Of a DNA stretch of 36,177 bases, positions 9,253 to 17,592 are shown one piece after another. The stretch's first letter is position 1, and every line of letters starts with the position of its first letter. Source of the DNA: an uncultured Brachyspira sp. (lineage in GTDB: Bacteria > Spirochaetota > Brachyspiria > Brachyspirales > Brachyspiraceae); contig NZ_CAJTQJ010000022.1 of the NCBI RefSeq assembly GCF_910578695.1, forward strand, positions 1-36,177, in the 5' to 3' direction. The notes under the pieces are model-generated. The model searched no databases. It was not told the DNA's origin and saw nothing but the letters and a program-made list of their open reading frames with translations. The position numbers and the translations under genes are program-made.

Positions 9253-9534
9253 AATTAGGCTCTCTTATATAACTAAAATTTGCTGCTTCCAGCTTAAAAC
9301 CCAATATAATTATATTAATAGCTTTAAAATTATTTTTAATAAACACTGCAGTTTTTAACAAGGCAGAACGTTCATAATTTTTATTAGCAATAATATAAAG
9401 TTTATCGCTAGCAACAATAAAGATAAACGAGCAACTTATAAATTATTTAACTAAGCGAGCCTAAGCTAGCGTTGCTAAAGGCGGACAGAGTTTTTTGCTG
9501 AAAGCAAGCAGAGCGGCGAACAATTTTTATTACA
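9253..9534. repeat. Intergenic stretch with repeated AGCAAC/GTTGCT and hairpins
   Basis: No gene is seen here. The right half is more GC-rich than its surroundings and built from short repeats. GTTTATC (9400-9406) pairs with GATAAAC (9422-9428), AGCAAC occurs at 9410-9415 and 9430-9435, and its complement GTTGCT at 9471-9476. A pair of related units, ctaagcgag and cctaagctag, lies between 9450 and 9470. It could be a decayed mobile repeat or a 3' structured element shared by the convergent genes on each side. Confidence 0.4.
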
Positions 9535-9858
9535 TTATATTTTAAAATCATCTGGATTTTCAAAATATTTTATCAAGCTAAACAGCATTAAACTTTTTAT
9601 AGTAGGCTTTACAGATTCATCTAAATTAGTCATATAAAGTTTAATTTTAAAAGACTGAAGATTTTTATATAATTTAAGTATTTTAGCTATCCCTGTACTA
9701 TTAATTTCTCTAACATTCTTCATATCAAGCAGTACTACAGGCATTCTTATATTGCAGGCTTCATTAGAGTCTTCTATAAAATTTTTTATTTCATCAGGAG
9801 AAGAAAGGTTAGCTTCCATAACTATAGATATGTATTCATTATTAAATTCTATAGCCAA
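9535..9858 (-). CDS. STAS-domain protein (anti-sigma-factor antagonist-like)
   Basis: This 107-aa single-domain protein matches the SpoIIAA/RsbV type of STAS domain. The core motif VVLLDMKNVREINSTGIAKI near residues 41-60 places a candidate phosphorylatable Ser at residue 54 (S-T-G-I). Such proteins switch by phosphorylation to bind an anti-sigma factor or another switch kinase; no partner kinase or phosphatase gene is nearby. The start is TTG (minus strand at 9858) with an AGAGGTG ribosome-binding site a few bases upstream; no in-frame ATG lies in the right place. It starts 41 bp after the tRNA-Tyr gene on the same strand with no promoter visible between them, so it is probably co-transcribed with the tRNA. 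Confidence 0.8.
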   Translation of the reverse strand: MAIEFNNEYISIVMEANLSSPDEIKNFIEDSNEACNIRMPVVLLDMKNVREINSTGIAKILKLYKNLQSFKIKLYMTNLDESVKPTIKSLMLFSLIKYFENPDDFKI

Positions 9859-9899
9859 AGCAACACCTCTTTAAGATAAAATATCAGTAAAAAAGAATG

Positions 9900-9982
9900 T
9901 GGGCAGGGAGGGATTCGCACCCCCGTAGACTCACGTCGGCAGATTTACAGTCTGCTGCCATTGACTGCTCGGCCACCTACCC
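9900..9982 (-). tRNA. tRNA-Tyr (GTA anticodon)
   Basis: The minus-strand sequence folds as a class II tRNA of 83 nt. The acceptor stem is GGGTAGG/CCTGCCC (one U-G pair). The D arm is GCC...GGC. The anticodon stem is GCAGA/TCTGC with loop CTGTAAA, so the anticodon is GTA. A GAC/GTC mini-stem forms the long variable arm, and the T arm is GGGGG/CCCTC. The discriminator is A. The 3' CCA is not encoded, as ACA follows. The T-loop reads TGCGAAT, with G where U55 is normally found. It is read from a near-consensus promoter 25-53 bp upstream. Confidence 0.93.
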
Positions 9983-10006
9983 ATATTAATTTGAAAACTT
10001 GAAAGT

Positions 10007-10035
10007 ATAATATCATAATTAAATAAAAAAGTCAA
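10007..10035 (-). promoter_or_regulatory. Promoter of the tRNA-Tyr/STAS unit
   Basis: On the minus strand, TTGACT (10030-10035), 17 bp, TATTAT (10007-10012). It is a near-consensus sigma-70 promoter that would start transcription around 10000, 18 nt before the mature tRNA 5' end. Confidence 0.8.
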
Positions 10036-10143
10036 TACTGTATTTTATTTTTTACACTATAATAAAAATATTATGGTATCTTTTTATTATAGAATAATAT
10101 ATAATCTTAATATTCTTTTATTATGATTTTATATGGAGATAAA

Positions 10144-11718
10144 ATGAAAAAAATTGCTTTTGTAATAACTGCTGCTTTATTAATGATTTTGTCATCTTGC
10201 AGTTCTTCTAAATATAAATTAGAAAAAAAAGAGAGCAGTAATAACAATACATTTGAAACTGCTCAAAAAATTAATCAAGACGGTATAATAGGCAAACTTA
10301 GTGGAGATAATACAGATTATTATTATTTTGTATTTGAAGGAAATAAAGAAATTATAGATTTGTATATATCAAATTCTGCATATTCTCCTGTTATAGCAAC
10401 TTTATACGATTATAATAAAAATATCATAAAAGTTATAAATGAACCTGATATAATAGATTATAAAGCAAATGAGACAAATACAAATAATATAAATAATACA
10501 TATTCAAATCAGAATAATCAGAAAGAAAAAATTATATATTCAGAGCAGATAATGAAAAATATTTATTTTGAGTCTTCTTCAAATAGTGAAGAAAATAAAT
10601 ATTATATATCTATAGCATCTAAAGATACTGTAAAAGAAAATATTGATTATACATTTATACTTCAGAAAAGAAATTATAAAGAAACTGATGAGAAAGAGCC
10701 TAATGATAAAATATCTTCTTCTCAAATTATAGATGTCAATAGCGAAAACAGACTTTATACTATAGAAGGATATTATAGCCAAACTTATAATCCTACTCTA
10801 AAAACAGGGGATTTAAAAAATATGGAAATAGATTCTTATAAAATAACAAATAGTTCTTTTAATACATACTCTATTTCTATAGAACTTTCAGGAGTTCCTG
10901 CCATAGATGCAAGCATAAGGCTTTATGATCAAAATGGAAATTGGATAACAATGAAAGATATTAATAATACAGGAGATGGGGAAACTGTCGATAAACTGAT
11001 ACTTTATCCTTATATGTCTTATTATTTTATATTATCAGTAAGCAATACAGTCAATAATATACCATACAGAGTAAGCATTATAGCAAAGCCTTTCGATAAA
11101 TATACAGAACATGAACCTAATAATAAATATTCAGAAGCTCAGACTATAGAGTTTGATAAAACTTATAAAGGTGCTATAGATTACTCTTATGATAGAGATT
11201 ATTACAGTTTCAGCATACCTATAAAATCAAGTGTTAAGCTTTCATATTTTTTAATAGATTCTCAGGCTGTTAATATAAGCATTTCTAATGAATTATTAGG
11301 AAAAATAGCTCAAATGCCTCAAAATGATGATGAACAGATTATAAGTTTAGAGCAGGGAAGATACTATCTTATATTTGAAAGAGATTTGACAAAAGAAGGC
11401 TGGAAAAAAGGAATTTCTAAGGCAAGAAACTATGAATTTAATATGAGCATATCAAATGAAATAAACAGCTATTATAATTATGATTTATACAATAATAATG
11501 CTTATGAAACTGACTATTATAATTACAGCAATAATTATTTAAATAATAATGATAATATAGAGGAAGATGATTTAGAAAGCAATTTTAATAATAATATTAT
11601 AATTATAAGACCTGAAGATTATAATTCTGAATATTATTATTATGATAATAATAATAACAATAATAATACAAATGAAGATGTATATAGGTATTATGAAAAT
11701 GATTATAGCTATGAATAA
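10144..11718 (+). CDS. Lipoprotein with three PPC-like repeats and Asn/Tyr-rich tail
   Basis: The start at 10144 (MKKIAFV) is preferred over the ATG at 10123, because GGAGA at 10135-10139 is placed for it and it opens directly into a signal peptide. The lipobox is LSSC with the modified cysteine at residue 19, so the mature protein is lipid-anchored. Three similar units of the pre-peptidase C-terminal (PPC) type are visible: ETAQKINQDGIIGKLSGDN with DYYYFVF near residue 50, KEPNDKISSSQI near residue 190, and HEPNNKYSEAQTIEFDKTY with DRDYYSF near residue 325. The last 80 or so residues are low-complexity and rich in Asn, Tyr, Asp and Glu. No protease domain is seen, so a structural or binding role is more likely than enzyme activity. 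It opens the rightward envelope block; the 144 bp to the AsmA-like gene show no terminator. Confidence 0.75.
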   Translation: MKKIAFVITAALLMILSSCSSSKYKLEKKESSNNNTFETAQKINQDGIIGKLSGDNTDYYYFVFEGNKEIIDLYISNSAYSPVIATLYDYNKNIIKVINEPDIIDYKANETNTNNINNTYSNQNNQKEKIIYSEQIMKNIYFESSSNSEENKYYISIASKDTVKENIDYTFILQKRNYKETDEKEPNDKISSSQIIDVNSENRLYTIEGYYSQTYNPTLKTGDLKNMEIDSYKITNSSFNTYSISIELSGVPAIDASIRLYDQNGNWITMKDINNTGDGETVDKLILYPYMSYYFILSVSNTVNNIPYRVSIIAKPFDKYTEHEPNNKYSEAQTIEFDKTYKGAIDYSYDRDYYSFSIPIKSSVKLSYFLIDSQAVNISISNELLGKIAQMPQNDDEQIISLEQGRYYLIFERDLTKEGWKKGISKARNYEFNMSISNEINSYYNYDLYNNNAYETDYYNYSNNYLNNNDNIEEDDLESNFNNNIIIIRPEDYNSEYYYYDNNNNNNNTNEDVYRYYENDYSYE

Positions 11719-11862
11719 ATATAATTATAGATATAATGAAAATAATTATTAAATTTTATATGCTATTGATAAAGAATGCATTTTATAATATACTACTTTA
11801 TTATTTTAAATTTGTTTTATAAATTATGTAAAATATATTTTTAATGCAGAAGACTTATTATT

Positions 11863-14800
11863 ATGAAGAAATTTTTTAATAAAACTGAAGTATTATCAGA
11901 AAATAACGGCAAGAAAAAAAGAAAATTTAAAAAGAGATATATATTTCTGATTTTTATTTTTATACTGACTGCAGGCATAATAGGAGCAAGAATATATTTC
12001 AATAATGAAAGAGTAAAAAATCTTATTGAAAACATTGTTTATTCATCTACAAATAGAAAATTAGAAATAGGAGATTTTAAATATGCTTTATTATCTCCTA
12101 AAATAGAAATGAGTAATATTATTCTTTATAATTCTGATAATTTTAATAATGAAGAAAATATCAAGATAGATAATTTTAAATTAAAATTTTCACTTTTTTC
12201 TTTATTTTTTTTCAAACTTCATATTAAGGATTTAACTGTAGATAATTTATATGTTTATATGTTTACAGATGAAAGCGGAAATTGGAATCTTCCTGATTTG
12301 CCTCCTTCAAAACCTAAAAAGGAAGATACGAATAAAGAGCCTTTTGATATGAGTAAATTAGATTTTCTTAAATTAAAAGCTGAAATAGAAAATATAAGAA
12401 TAAATAATTTAGCATTCAAAGCAGACAGTAAATCATTTATAACAAATAATCCTAATAACGGACTTACAGCTAGTTTAAGTAATTATAATCTTCATTTGGA
12501 TATGCATACTAAAAGATTTGCATTATCTCAGGTTATGGGTGTAAGGGCGCCTGAAATTTTAAAAGATATTTATTTGAAAAGTTTTATAAAGAGCAGCTTA
12601 GCCTATAATGACAGAAGCATTTTTTTTAATGATAATCCTTTATTTAATTTAGATATATCATATCCTAACAGTGAAGACAGCAGTAAAAATAAAGATGAAA
12701 TAGTAATAATATTTGATTTTGAGATAGATGAACCTAATTTCAGTTATAACGGCATTAAAAGAGATGATATGCAATTTGCCGCTCATTTGCTTGCCAGATA
12801 TAATATAAAAACTCAAAGTGTATCTATAGAAAATATGTCTTCTGAACTTTTAAATGATGAAATATTAAAAACTGTCGTTTCAGCCAATCAAATATTCAGC
12901 AGAAATATAGGTATTAATTTGGATACATTATATGCAAGACTTAATTTAAATAAAATAAATACTTTAATACCGATGTTTTTACCTTCTTTGGGTATTAAAA
13001 TGGGGGGAATGGTTAATATAGATGCAGATAAAAGCAGCGGTACCATTAATAATTTAACTAATACTATAAATATAGCATTAGATAAAATAAATATGTCTAT
13101 GGGAAATACTATAGATATAAATAATCTTAATTCAAAAACTAAATTAAGCTTTACTTTTAATCCTGATAATATTTCAAGCGAAGATATAAAATTAGAACAT
13201 AAAACTACTATTGACAGAGTAACTGCTATTAATAAATATAGATTCAGCAGTACCGATTTAACTTTAAGAGTTTTATCATCATTAAACGGTGCTTTGGCTG
13301 TTGCTCCTGCTATTATAGATTCTAATAAAAAAAGCGATACTGTAGTTTATATTGATAATATATCTTCAAAATATATTAATTCTAATATAAAAGCTGATGG
13401 TGCTGTAAAATTCGATGAGCCTACTGATTTGAATATAGAAGTAAGTGCTTTGCCTATAGCTCATTTCACAGGAGGGCTTGCAAGAGGTTCTTTAAATTTA
13501 AATATTAATATTTTTGGAGAGATGATAAATAATATTAATGCTAAAGTTAATGGCATTATAAATAATTTCTCTTATAATTTAAATGGCGAGGTTTCATCTA
13601 CTGCCGATGCAAAACTTAATGTAAATGCTAATGCTGATTTGCTTAGCCAAAATATAAAAGTTAATCAATTAAATCTTGATTTGGATAATTTTCTTAATTT
13701 CAGGTCTAATCTTGATTTGGAAGGTATGGGATTAAAGGGCGGTTTTGTTAATATATCCTCTTTGAGAATAGCTCCTTATGCTATGAAAAATTGGCTTTCT
13801 GTTAAATTTGCTGAGATTTTGGATGCTCTTCCTTTTGAAGATGATATAAAAATGACTAGTGCTTTGGGTTATAATTTATCTTTAGAAGATACATTTGCTT
13901 CCGTTACGAATTTCAGTACTTTCTATGTAACAGAAAAGCAGTACAAACTTCAGGATGTCACTATGAAAGTTGATGCTGATGTTAATTTTGGGGAGAACCT
14001 ATATGCTGATATTAGAGAGTTTAATTTACAAAGCCCTACAAATAAATTGAAAGTTTATGTTAATGGATATTTTACTCCTACAATAAAAAATGCTGATTTA
14101 AATTATGATATAGGATTAGACACTGATAGTTTATATCTTCCTTTCGGCATAGAGATAGGAGGCTTATTTAATATCAATGGAAATTTAAAAAACAACAGAG
14201 CAGACGGAATTTTTAAAACCGATGAATTCTTTGCCAATATGGATTTGCCTGATAAAATGTCTTTATTATTAGATGGGCTTACTTCAAATATAGATTATCA
14301 TTTTGATTTAACTCCTACGCAAAATGAAGTTTCTGCAACTGCCGCAAGATACACGCCTCTTGTTTCGCAAATACCGAATATATTTTTCAGACAGTTAAGA
14401 GTATATTTGAAAGTACCGCCTTTTATAGATGACAGCATAAGAATAAGAGATTTTTCTTCTTCTGTTAAAGTTCAGGGACATGGAATTACAATACAAGATT
14501 TGAAATCTTCTCTTTATATAGGCGGAGAAAAATTTGATGATAATTTATTTTTAGCTTCTATACAAAATAATACAGCCCCTAGAAGAGGTGCTATACATTT
14601 GCCTTGGATTAATATTGATTTGGGAAGTTTTAATACTAGTAGTATAAAATATGATATGCGTGTTTTGGCAAGCGATATTAATTTTAAATATCTTCTTCCG
14701 CCTGAAAACAGAGAAAAAATAAATGATGAAAAACTGCTTGTTAATCTTACAGCAGATATTGCAGGAGTTGGAATAAGTCCTTTAAATAATATAAAACCTA

Positions 14801-15105
14801 CTACATTCTTTGTTGGTATAAGTAAAATGTCTACAGAATTTTCTAAGTTTTTGATAGAGATGATAAGACCTATTAACCCTGGTATATCTACAGTTGAAAA
14901 TATAGTACAATTCGGATATGATCCTAATTCAGTGGAATTTAGTATATCTGCAAATAAGGTATTTACTACATTCTATTTTAGAGACCAGAACTTAGACAAG
15001 CCTAATCAGCAGAAGCAGCAGTTAATAGCATTTGAAGGCGATAAATTCGGACTTGAACCTATGCCTTTTTCTGATGTTATTTCGTATTTAGAGGGCGGAA
15101 AGTAA
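11863..15105 (+). CDS. AsmA-like membrane-anchored protein (YdbH/TamB-type candidate)
   Basis: This 1080-aa protein has a short basic cytoplasmic start, one transmembrane helix at about residues 26-45, and a very long extracytoplasmic region. The first part of that region (KLEIGDFKYALLSPKIEMSN, about residues 60-85, then FKLKFSLFSLFFFKLHIKDL) has the pattern of AsmA/DUF748 proteins. The rest is made of repeating beta-strand-like segments such as DGAVKFDEPTDLNIEVSALP, expected for a long beta-taco groove. The C-terminal 80 residues end with an amphipathic segment. In E. coli, AsmA-like proteins (YhdP, TamB, YdbH) move phospholipid between the two membranes. The immediate downstream gene is a DUF1318-like lipoprotein, the family of YdbL, which supports YdbH-like function. 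The assignment is by architecture and neighbour, not by close sequence identity. Confidence 0.65.
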   Translation: MKKFFNKTEVLSENNGKKKRKFKKRYIFLIFIFILTAGIIGARIYFNNERVKNLIENIVYSSTNRKLEIGDFKYALLSPKIEMSNIILYNSDNFNNEENIKIDNFKLKFSLFSLFFFKLHIKDLTVDNLYVYMFTDESGNWNLPDLPPSKPKKEDTNKEPFDMSKLDFLKLKAEIENIRINNLAFKADSKSFITNNPNNGLTASLSNYNLHLDMHTKRFALSQVMGVRAPEILKDIYLKSFIKSSLAYNDRSIFFNDNPLFNLDISYPNSEDSSKNKDEIVIIFDFEIDEPNFSYNGIKRDDMQFAAHLLARYNIKTQSVSIENMSSELLNDEILKTVVSANQIFSRNIGINLDTLYARLNLNKINTLIPMFLPSLGIKMGGMVNIDADKSSGTINNLTNTINIALDKINMSMGNTIDINNLNSKTKLSFTFNPDNISSEDIKLEHKTTIDRVTAINKYRFSSTDLTLRVLSSLNGALAVAPAIIDSNKKSDTVVYIDNISSKYINSNIKADGAVKFDEPTDLNIEVSALPIAHFTGGLARGSLNLNINIFGEMINNINAKVNGIINNFSYNLNGEVSSTADAKLNVNANADLLSQNIKVNQLNLDLDNFLNFRSNLDLEGMGLKGGFVNISSLRIAPYAMKNWLSVKFAEILDALPFEDDIKMTSALGYNLSLEDTFASVTNFSTFYVTEKQYKLQDVTMKVDADVNFGENLYADIREFNLQSPTNKLKVYVNGYFTPTIKNADLNYDIGLDTDSLYLPFGIEIGGLFNINGNLKNNRADGIFKTDEFFANMDLPDKMSLLLDGLTSNIDYHFDLTPTQNEVSATAARYTPLVSQIPNIFFRQLRVYLKVPPFIDDSIRIRDFSSSVKVQGHGITIQDLKSSLYIGGEKFDDNLFLASIQNNTAPRRGAIHLPWINIDLGSFNTSSIKYDMRVLASDINFKYLLPPENREKINDEKLLVNLTADIAGVGISPLNNIKPTTFFVGISKMSTEFSKFLIEMIRPINPGISTVENIVQFGYDPNSVEFSISANKVFTTFYFRDQNLDKPNQQKQQLIAFEGDKFGLEPMPFSDVISYLEGGK

Positions 15106-15125
15106 TAACATTTATAGGAGATTTT

Positions 15126-15740
15126 ATGAAGTTTTATAATATGATTTTTGCTTTAATCATTTTTATATTTATTATTACAGGCTGTTCAAAACTTATATTA
15201 GTTCAGGAGCCTGAGATGCGTGTTTTGGGAGGAAAAACATTAATAGAAGCTCAAGTATTGGGAAGATACAGGCAGATAGATGAAAGTGCATATCAAATAT
15301 CCACTCTTTCCAGCGATGAAGACTTAAATCTTATTATGGTAAGCACTAATGTTTCTGATGAATTAGCTCAAGGATATAAAGAGGCTCTTATTAGAAGTAT
15401 GTTTAATCAAGATGAAATTAATTTATATAAAACTAATTATTATATAGGTGAAAATAACGGAGGGTATTTATCATATATAGCTTTTGATATTTCAAAACCT
15501 AAAAATACATACAGCGAAGAGAGAATAAAATATATAAAAGAAATAATGGAAAAAGAAAACTCAGATAGAAGAACTATAGCAGAATATTTAATACTGTCAG
15601 ACCCTAAACTCAGTATGGCTAATATTAAAGAAATTGAAACAGCATTATATAGAAGAAATATACAAAAACTTATAGATAATTCATATTATCAATTACCTGA
15701 CAGCACTTGGATAGTATATACTAATAATACTAACAAATGA
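15126..15740 (+). CDS. DUF1318 (YdbL-like) lipoprotein
   Basis: This 204-aa protein has a lipoprotein signal with lipobox IITGC, cysteine at residue 20. After a segment resembling ALExQxLGxY (residues 38-49) it matches the DUF1318 pattern. This comprises GENNGGYL (108-115, family GExxxGYL), KENSDRRTIAEYL (143-155, family N-x-x-R-R-x-x-Y) and YYQLPDSTWIVY (187-198, the terminal G-x-W strand). In E. coli the DUF1318 protein YdbL is periplasmic and is encoded with YdbH and the lipoprotein YnbE; here one protein combines a lipid anchor with DUF1318. It starts 20 bp after the AsmA-like gene with a GGAG ribosome-binding site (15117-15120), so the two are almost certainly co-transcribed. Confidence 0.72.
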   Translation: MKFYNMIFALIIFIFIITGCSKLILVQEPEMRVLGGKTLIEAQVLGRYRQIDESAYQISTLSSDEDLNLIMVSTNVSDELAQGYKEALIRSMFNQDEINLYKTNYYIGENNGGYLSYIAFDISKPKNTYSEERIKYIKEIMEKENSDRRTIAEYLILSDPKLSMANIKEIETALYRRNIQKLIDNSYYQLPDSTWIVYTNNTNK

Positions 15741-15755
15741 TAAAAATAACAGCCA

Positions 15756-17348
15756 TTATTTTTTATTCTTTTGAACTTCTATATAAGAAGAAAAATTAGT
15801 TAATATCTGCTTTATATTTTTATACATTTTAGCATCTTCTTCATATTTTAAAACTTCTTTTGTCTTACTGTCTATTTGCTTTATATTATAAAGATAATTA
15901 TTAAAATATTCATCTATAGTTTTATTATATTTTGATACTATATTTTCTTCTTCATAAGCTTTTATAACTTTTTTTGAAAGTGTTTTTTTCCAATTTCCAG
16001 AAAAAGACATAAAGCCTGATAGTATAAATACAATGCTTGGAAGAAATGTTAAAGATACTCCAACAATATTTATTATCTTCATATTGCTCTTTTTTAATAA
16101 ATTAAATTGAGGTATTATTCCTATAGATGCATTTATTAAATTTGTTTTTATCTTATTAGAGTCATTAATATCTTTAGAATTAAAATCTTCTTGTGTTATA
16201 TGAAGCATATTATAAAGATTTGTATCAAGATGTAAATTTATACTATTGCATAATACTTTGATATCATCTTTTTTTCTATATACATTATTATCATCAATAG
16301 CCTGAATAATTCTATCTATATTTAGAATATTTTTATATATTTCATTAAATGATTCTTTTACTGTAATTTTTATTTTATTGATATTTATTTCTAATTTGTC
16401 ATTTTCTTGGAAATTATTTTTATTGTCTATAATCTCTAAAGTGTAATTAATATTTTCTAATATTCTATTATAGTAAGCATATTTTATATTTTCATAAAAA
16501 TCATCTTTAATTTGCTTAACTAACTTTGTATTATTAATTGAAAAAGGAAAAAATCTTTTTCTTAAACTATCATAATCTATTTTTTTAATATTATTTGACT
16601 GCTCTATAAAGTTTTTTAATGAATTGAATTTTTTATCTATAACATTATCCAGTTCATTTTCATCAAAAATATTAGCTTTTGAGAATATTATAAAAATATT
16701 ATTAAAATCATCAGTAAAATTAGCAAGTGCATTTATATTTGTAATATCTTCCTGAGAAAATGCATTTATATCGCATAAATAAATAAACATATTCTGATTA
16801 TTATATTTTCTTGTATCAAGTACATTTTCCTTATACTCAATAATTCTAAATAATTTTGAATCATCTTGCAAATAATATTCATCATTATTAGTTTCTTCCA
16901 AATAGGGATTAGTATCTATATTTTTATCAAATATAGCATTAATAAATGAAGTTTTTCCAGAACTATATCTTCCATAAACTATTATATCAAAACTATCTTC
17001 TATTTTGGAATAAATATCAGCTATAATCTCAGAAATTTTTTCACTATTTTTTTTGTCTGCTGCAGTTATCTCTCCATTGATTTTTTCAGTGATTAACTGT
17101 ATATCAATAAGTTTCTCATAAAGATACGGATTTTCATTTTCAAAAGAACTTTTTCTATATTTTGTAAGTTCATCAATTGTAAGTCCCGTATTTTCTGCAA
17201 GCTTATCCAATAAGTCAAGAGTGATATTCTCAGCATTTCTTTCAAGCCTTGAAATATAATCCTGACGCACGCCTAACATCTTAGCAAATTGGCTTTGTGT
17301 TAGCTTCAAAATTTTTTCTCTAATATCTTTTAAATTAAAATCAATCAT
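15756..17348 (-). CDS. HTH-Xre / dynamin-like GTPase fusion protein
   Basis: This 530-aa protein has two parts. Residues about 8-62 are an Xre/Cro helix-turn-helix (LTQSQFAKMLGVRQDYISRL, then LDLLDKLAENTGLTIDELTK). A GTPase follows with P-loop GRYSSGKTS at 126-134 and a hydrophobic core strand (IFIIFSKANIFDE, 218-230) in the position of the usual NKxD motif, here SKAN. The DxxG motif is not recognisable; the expected site reads as a variant (FRIIEYKENV, 167-176). A helical region follows, then a hydrophobic helix at 424-450 and a Lys-rich coiled-coil tail. This resembles bacterial dynamin-like or GTPase_rel proteins with a DNA-binding head. No relative or antitoxin is adjacent; it is convergent with the DUF1318 gene (15 bp). 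No clear Shine-Dalgarno site is seen. Its role is unknown. Confidence 0.7.
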   Translation of the reverse strand: MIDFNLKDIREKILKLTQSQFAKMLGVRQDYISRLERNAENITLDLLDKLAENTGLTIDELTKYRKSSFENENPYLYEKLIDIQLITEKINGEITAADKKNSEKISEIIADIYSKIEDSFDIIVYGRYSSGKTSFINAIFDKNIDTNPYLEETNNDEYYLQDDSKLFRIIEYKENVLDTRKYNNQNMFIYLCDINAFSQEDITNINALANFTDDFNNIFIIFSKANIFDENELDNVIDKKFNSLKNFIEQSNNIKKIDYDSLRKRFFPFSINNTKLVKQIKDDFYENIKYAYYNRILENINYTLEIIDNKNNFQENDKLEININKIKITVKESFNEIYKNILNIDRIIQAIDDNNVYRKKDDIKVLCNSINLHLDTNLYNMLHITQEDFNSKDINDSNKIKTNLINASIGIIPQFNLLKKSNMKIINIVGVSLTFLPSIVFILSGFMSFSGNWKKTLSKKVIKAYEEENIVSKYNKTIDEYFNNYLYNIKQIDSKTKEVLKYEEDAKMYKNIKQILTNFSSYIEVQKNKK

Positions 17349-17544
17349 ATTTTTTCTATTATTTTTTATTTTTACTTATTATAAAGAAATTATTTAGAAT
17401 TTCAAGTATGTAAAATTTAAAAAATCATTTTTTTTAAATATGATTAATTATTAGCTATATATGTATTAAAACTATACTGATATATAATTTTTAATATGTT
17501 TTTATACATAACTATTAATTTGTATTAAAAAATATTATTATAAT

Positions 17545-17580
17545 AAAAAGCCCGCATATACAAAAATATATACAGGCTTC
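17545..17580 (-). terminator. Terminator of the beta-barrel protein gene
   Basis: Read leftward, a 13-bp stem (17567-17579 with 17548-17560, AAGCCTGTATATA/TATATGCGGGCTT, with G-T pairs) with a six-base loop is followed by a T-run. It is placed 13 bp after the stop of the 17593-18354 gene. Confidence 0.8.
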
Positions 17581-17592
17581 TTTAAATATATT

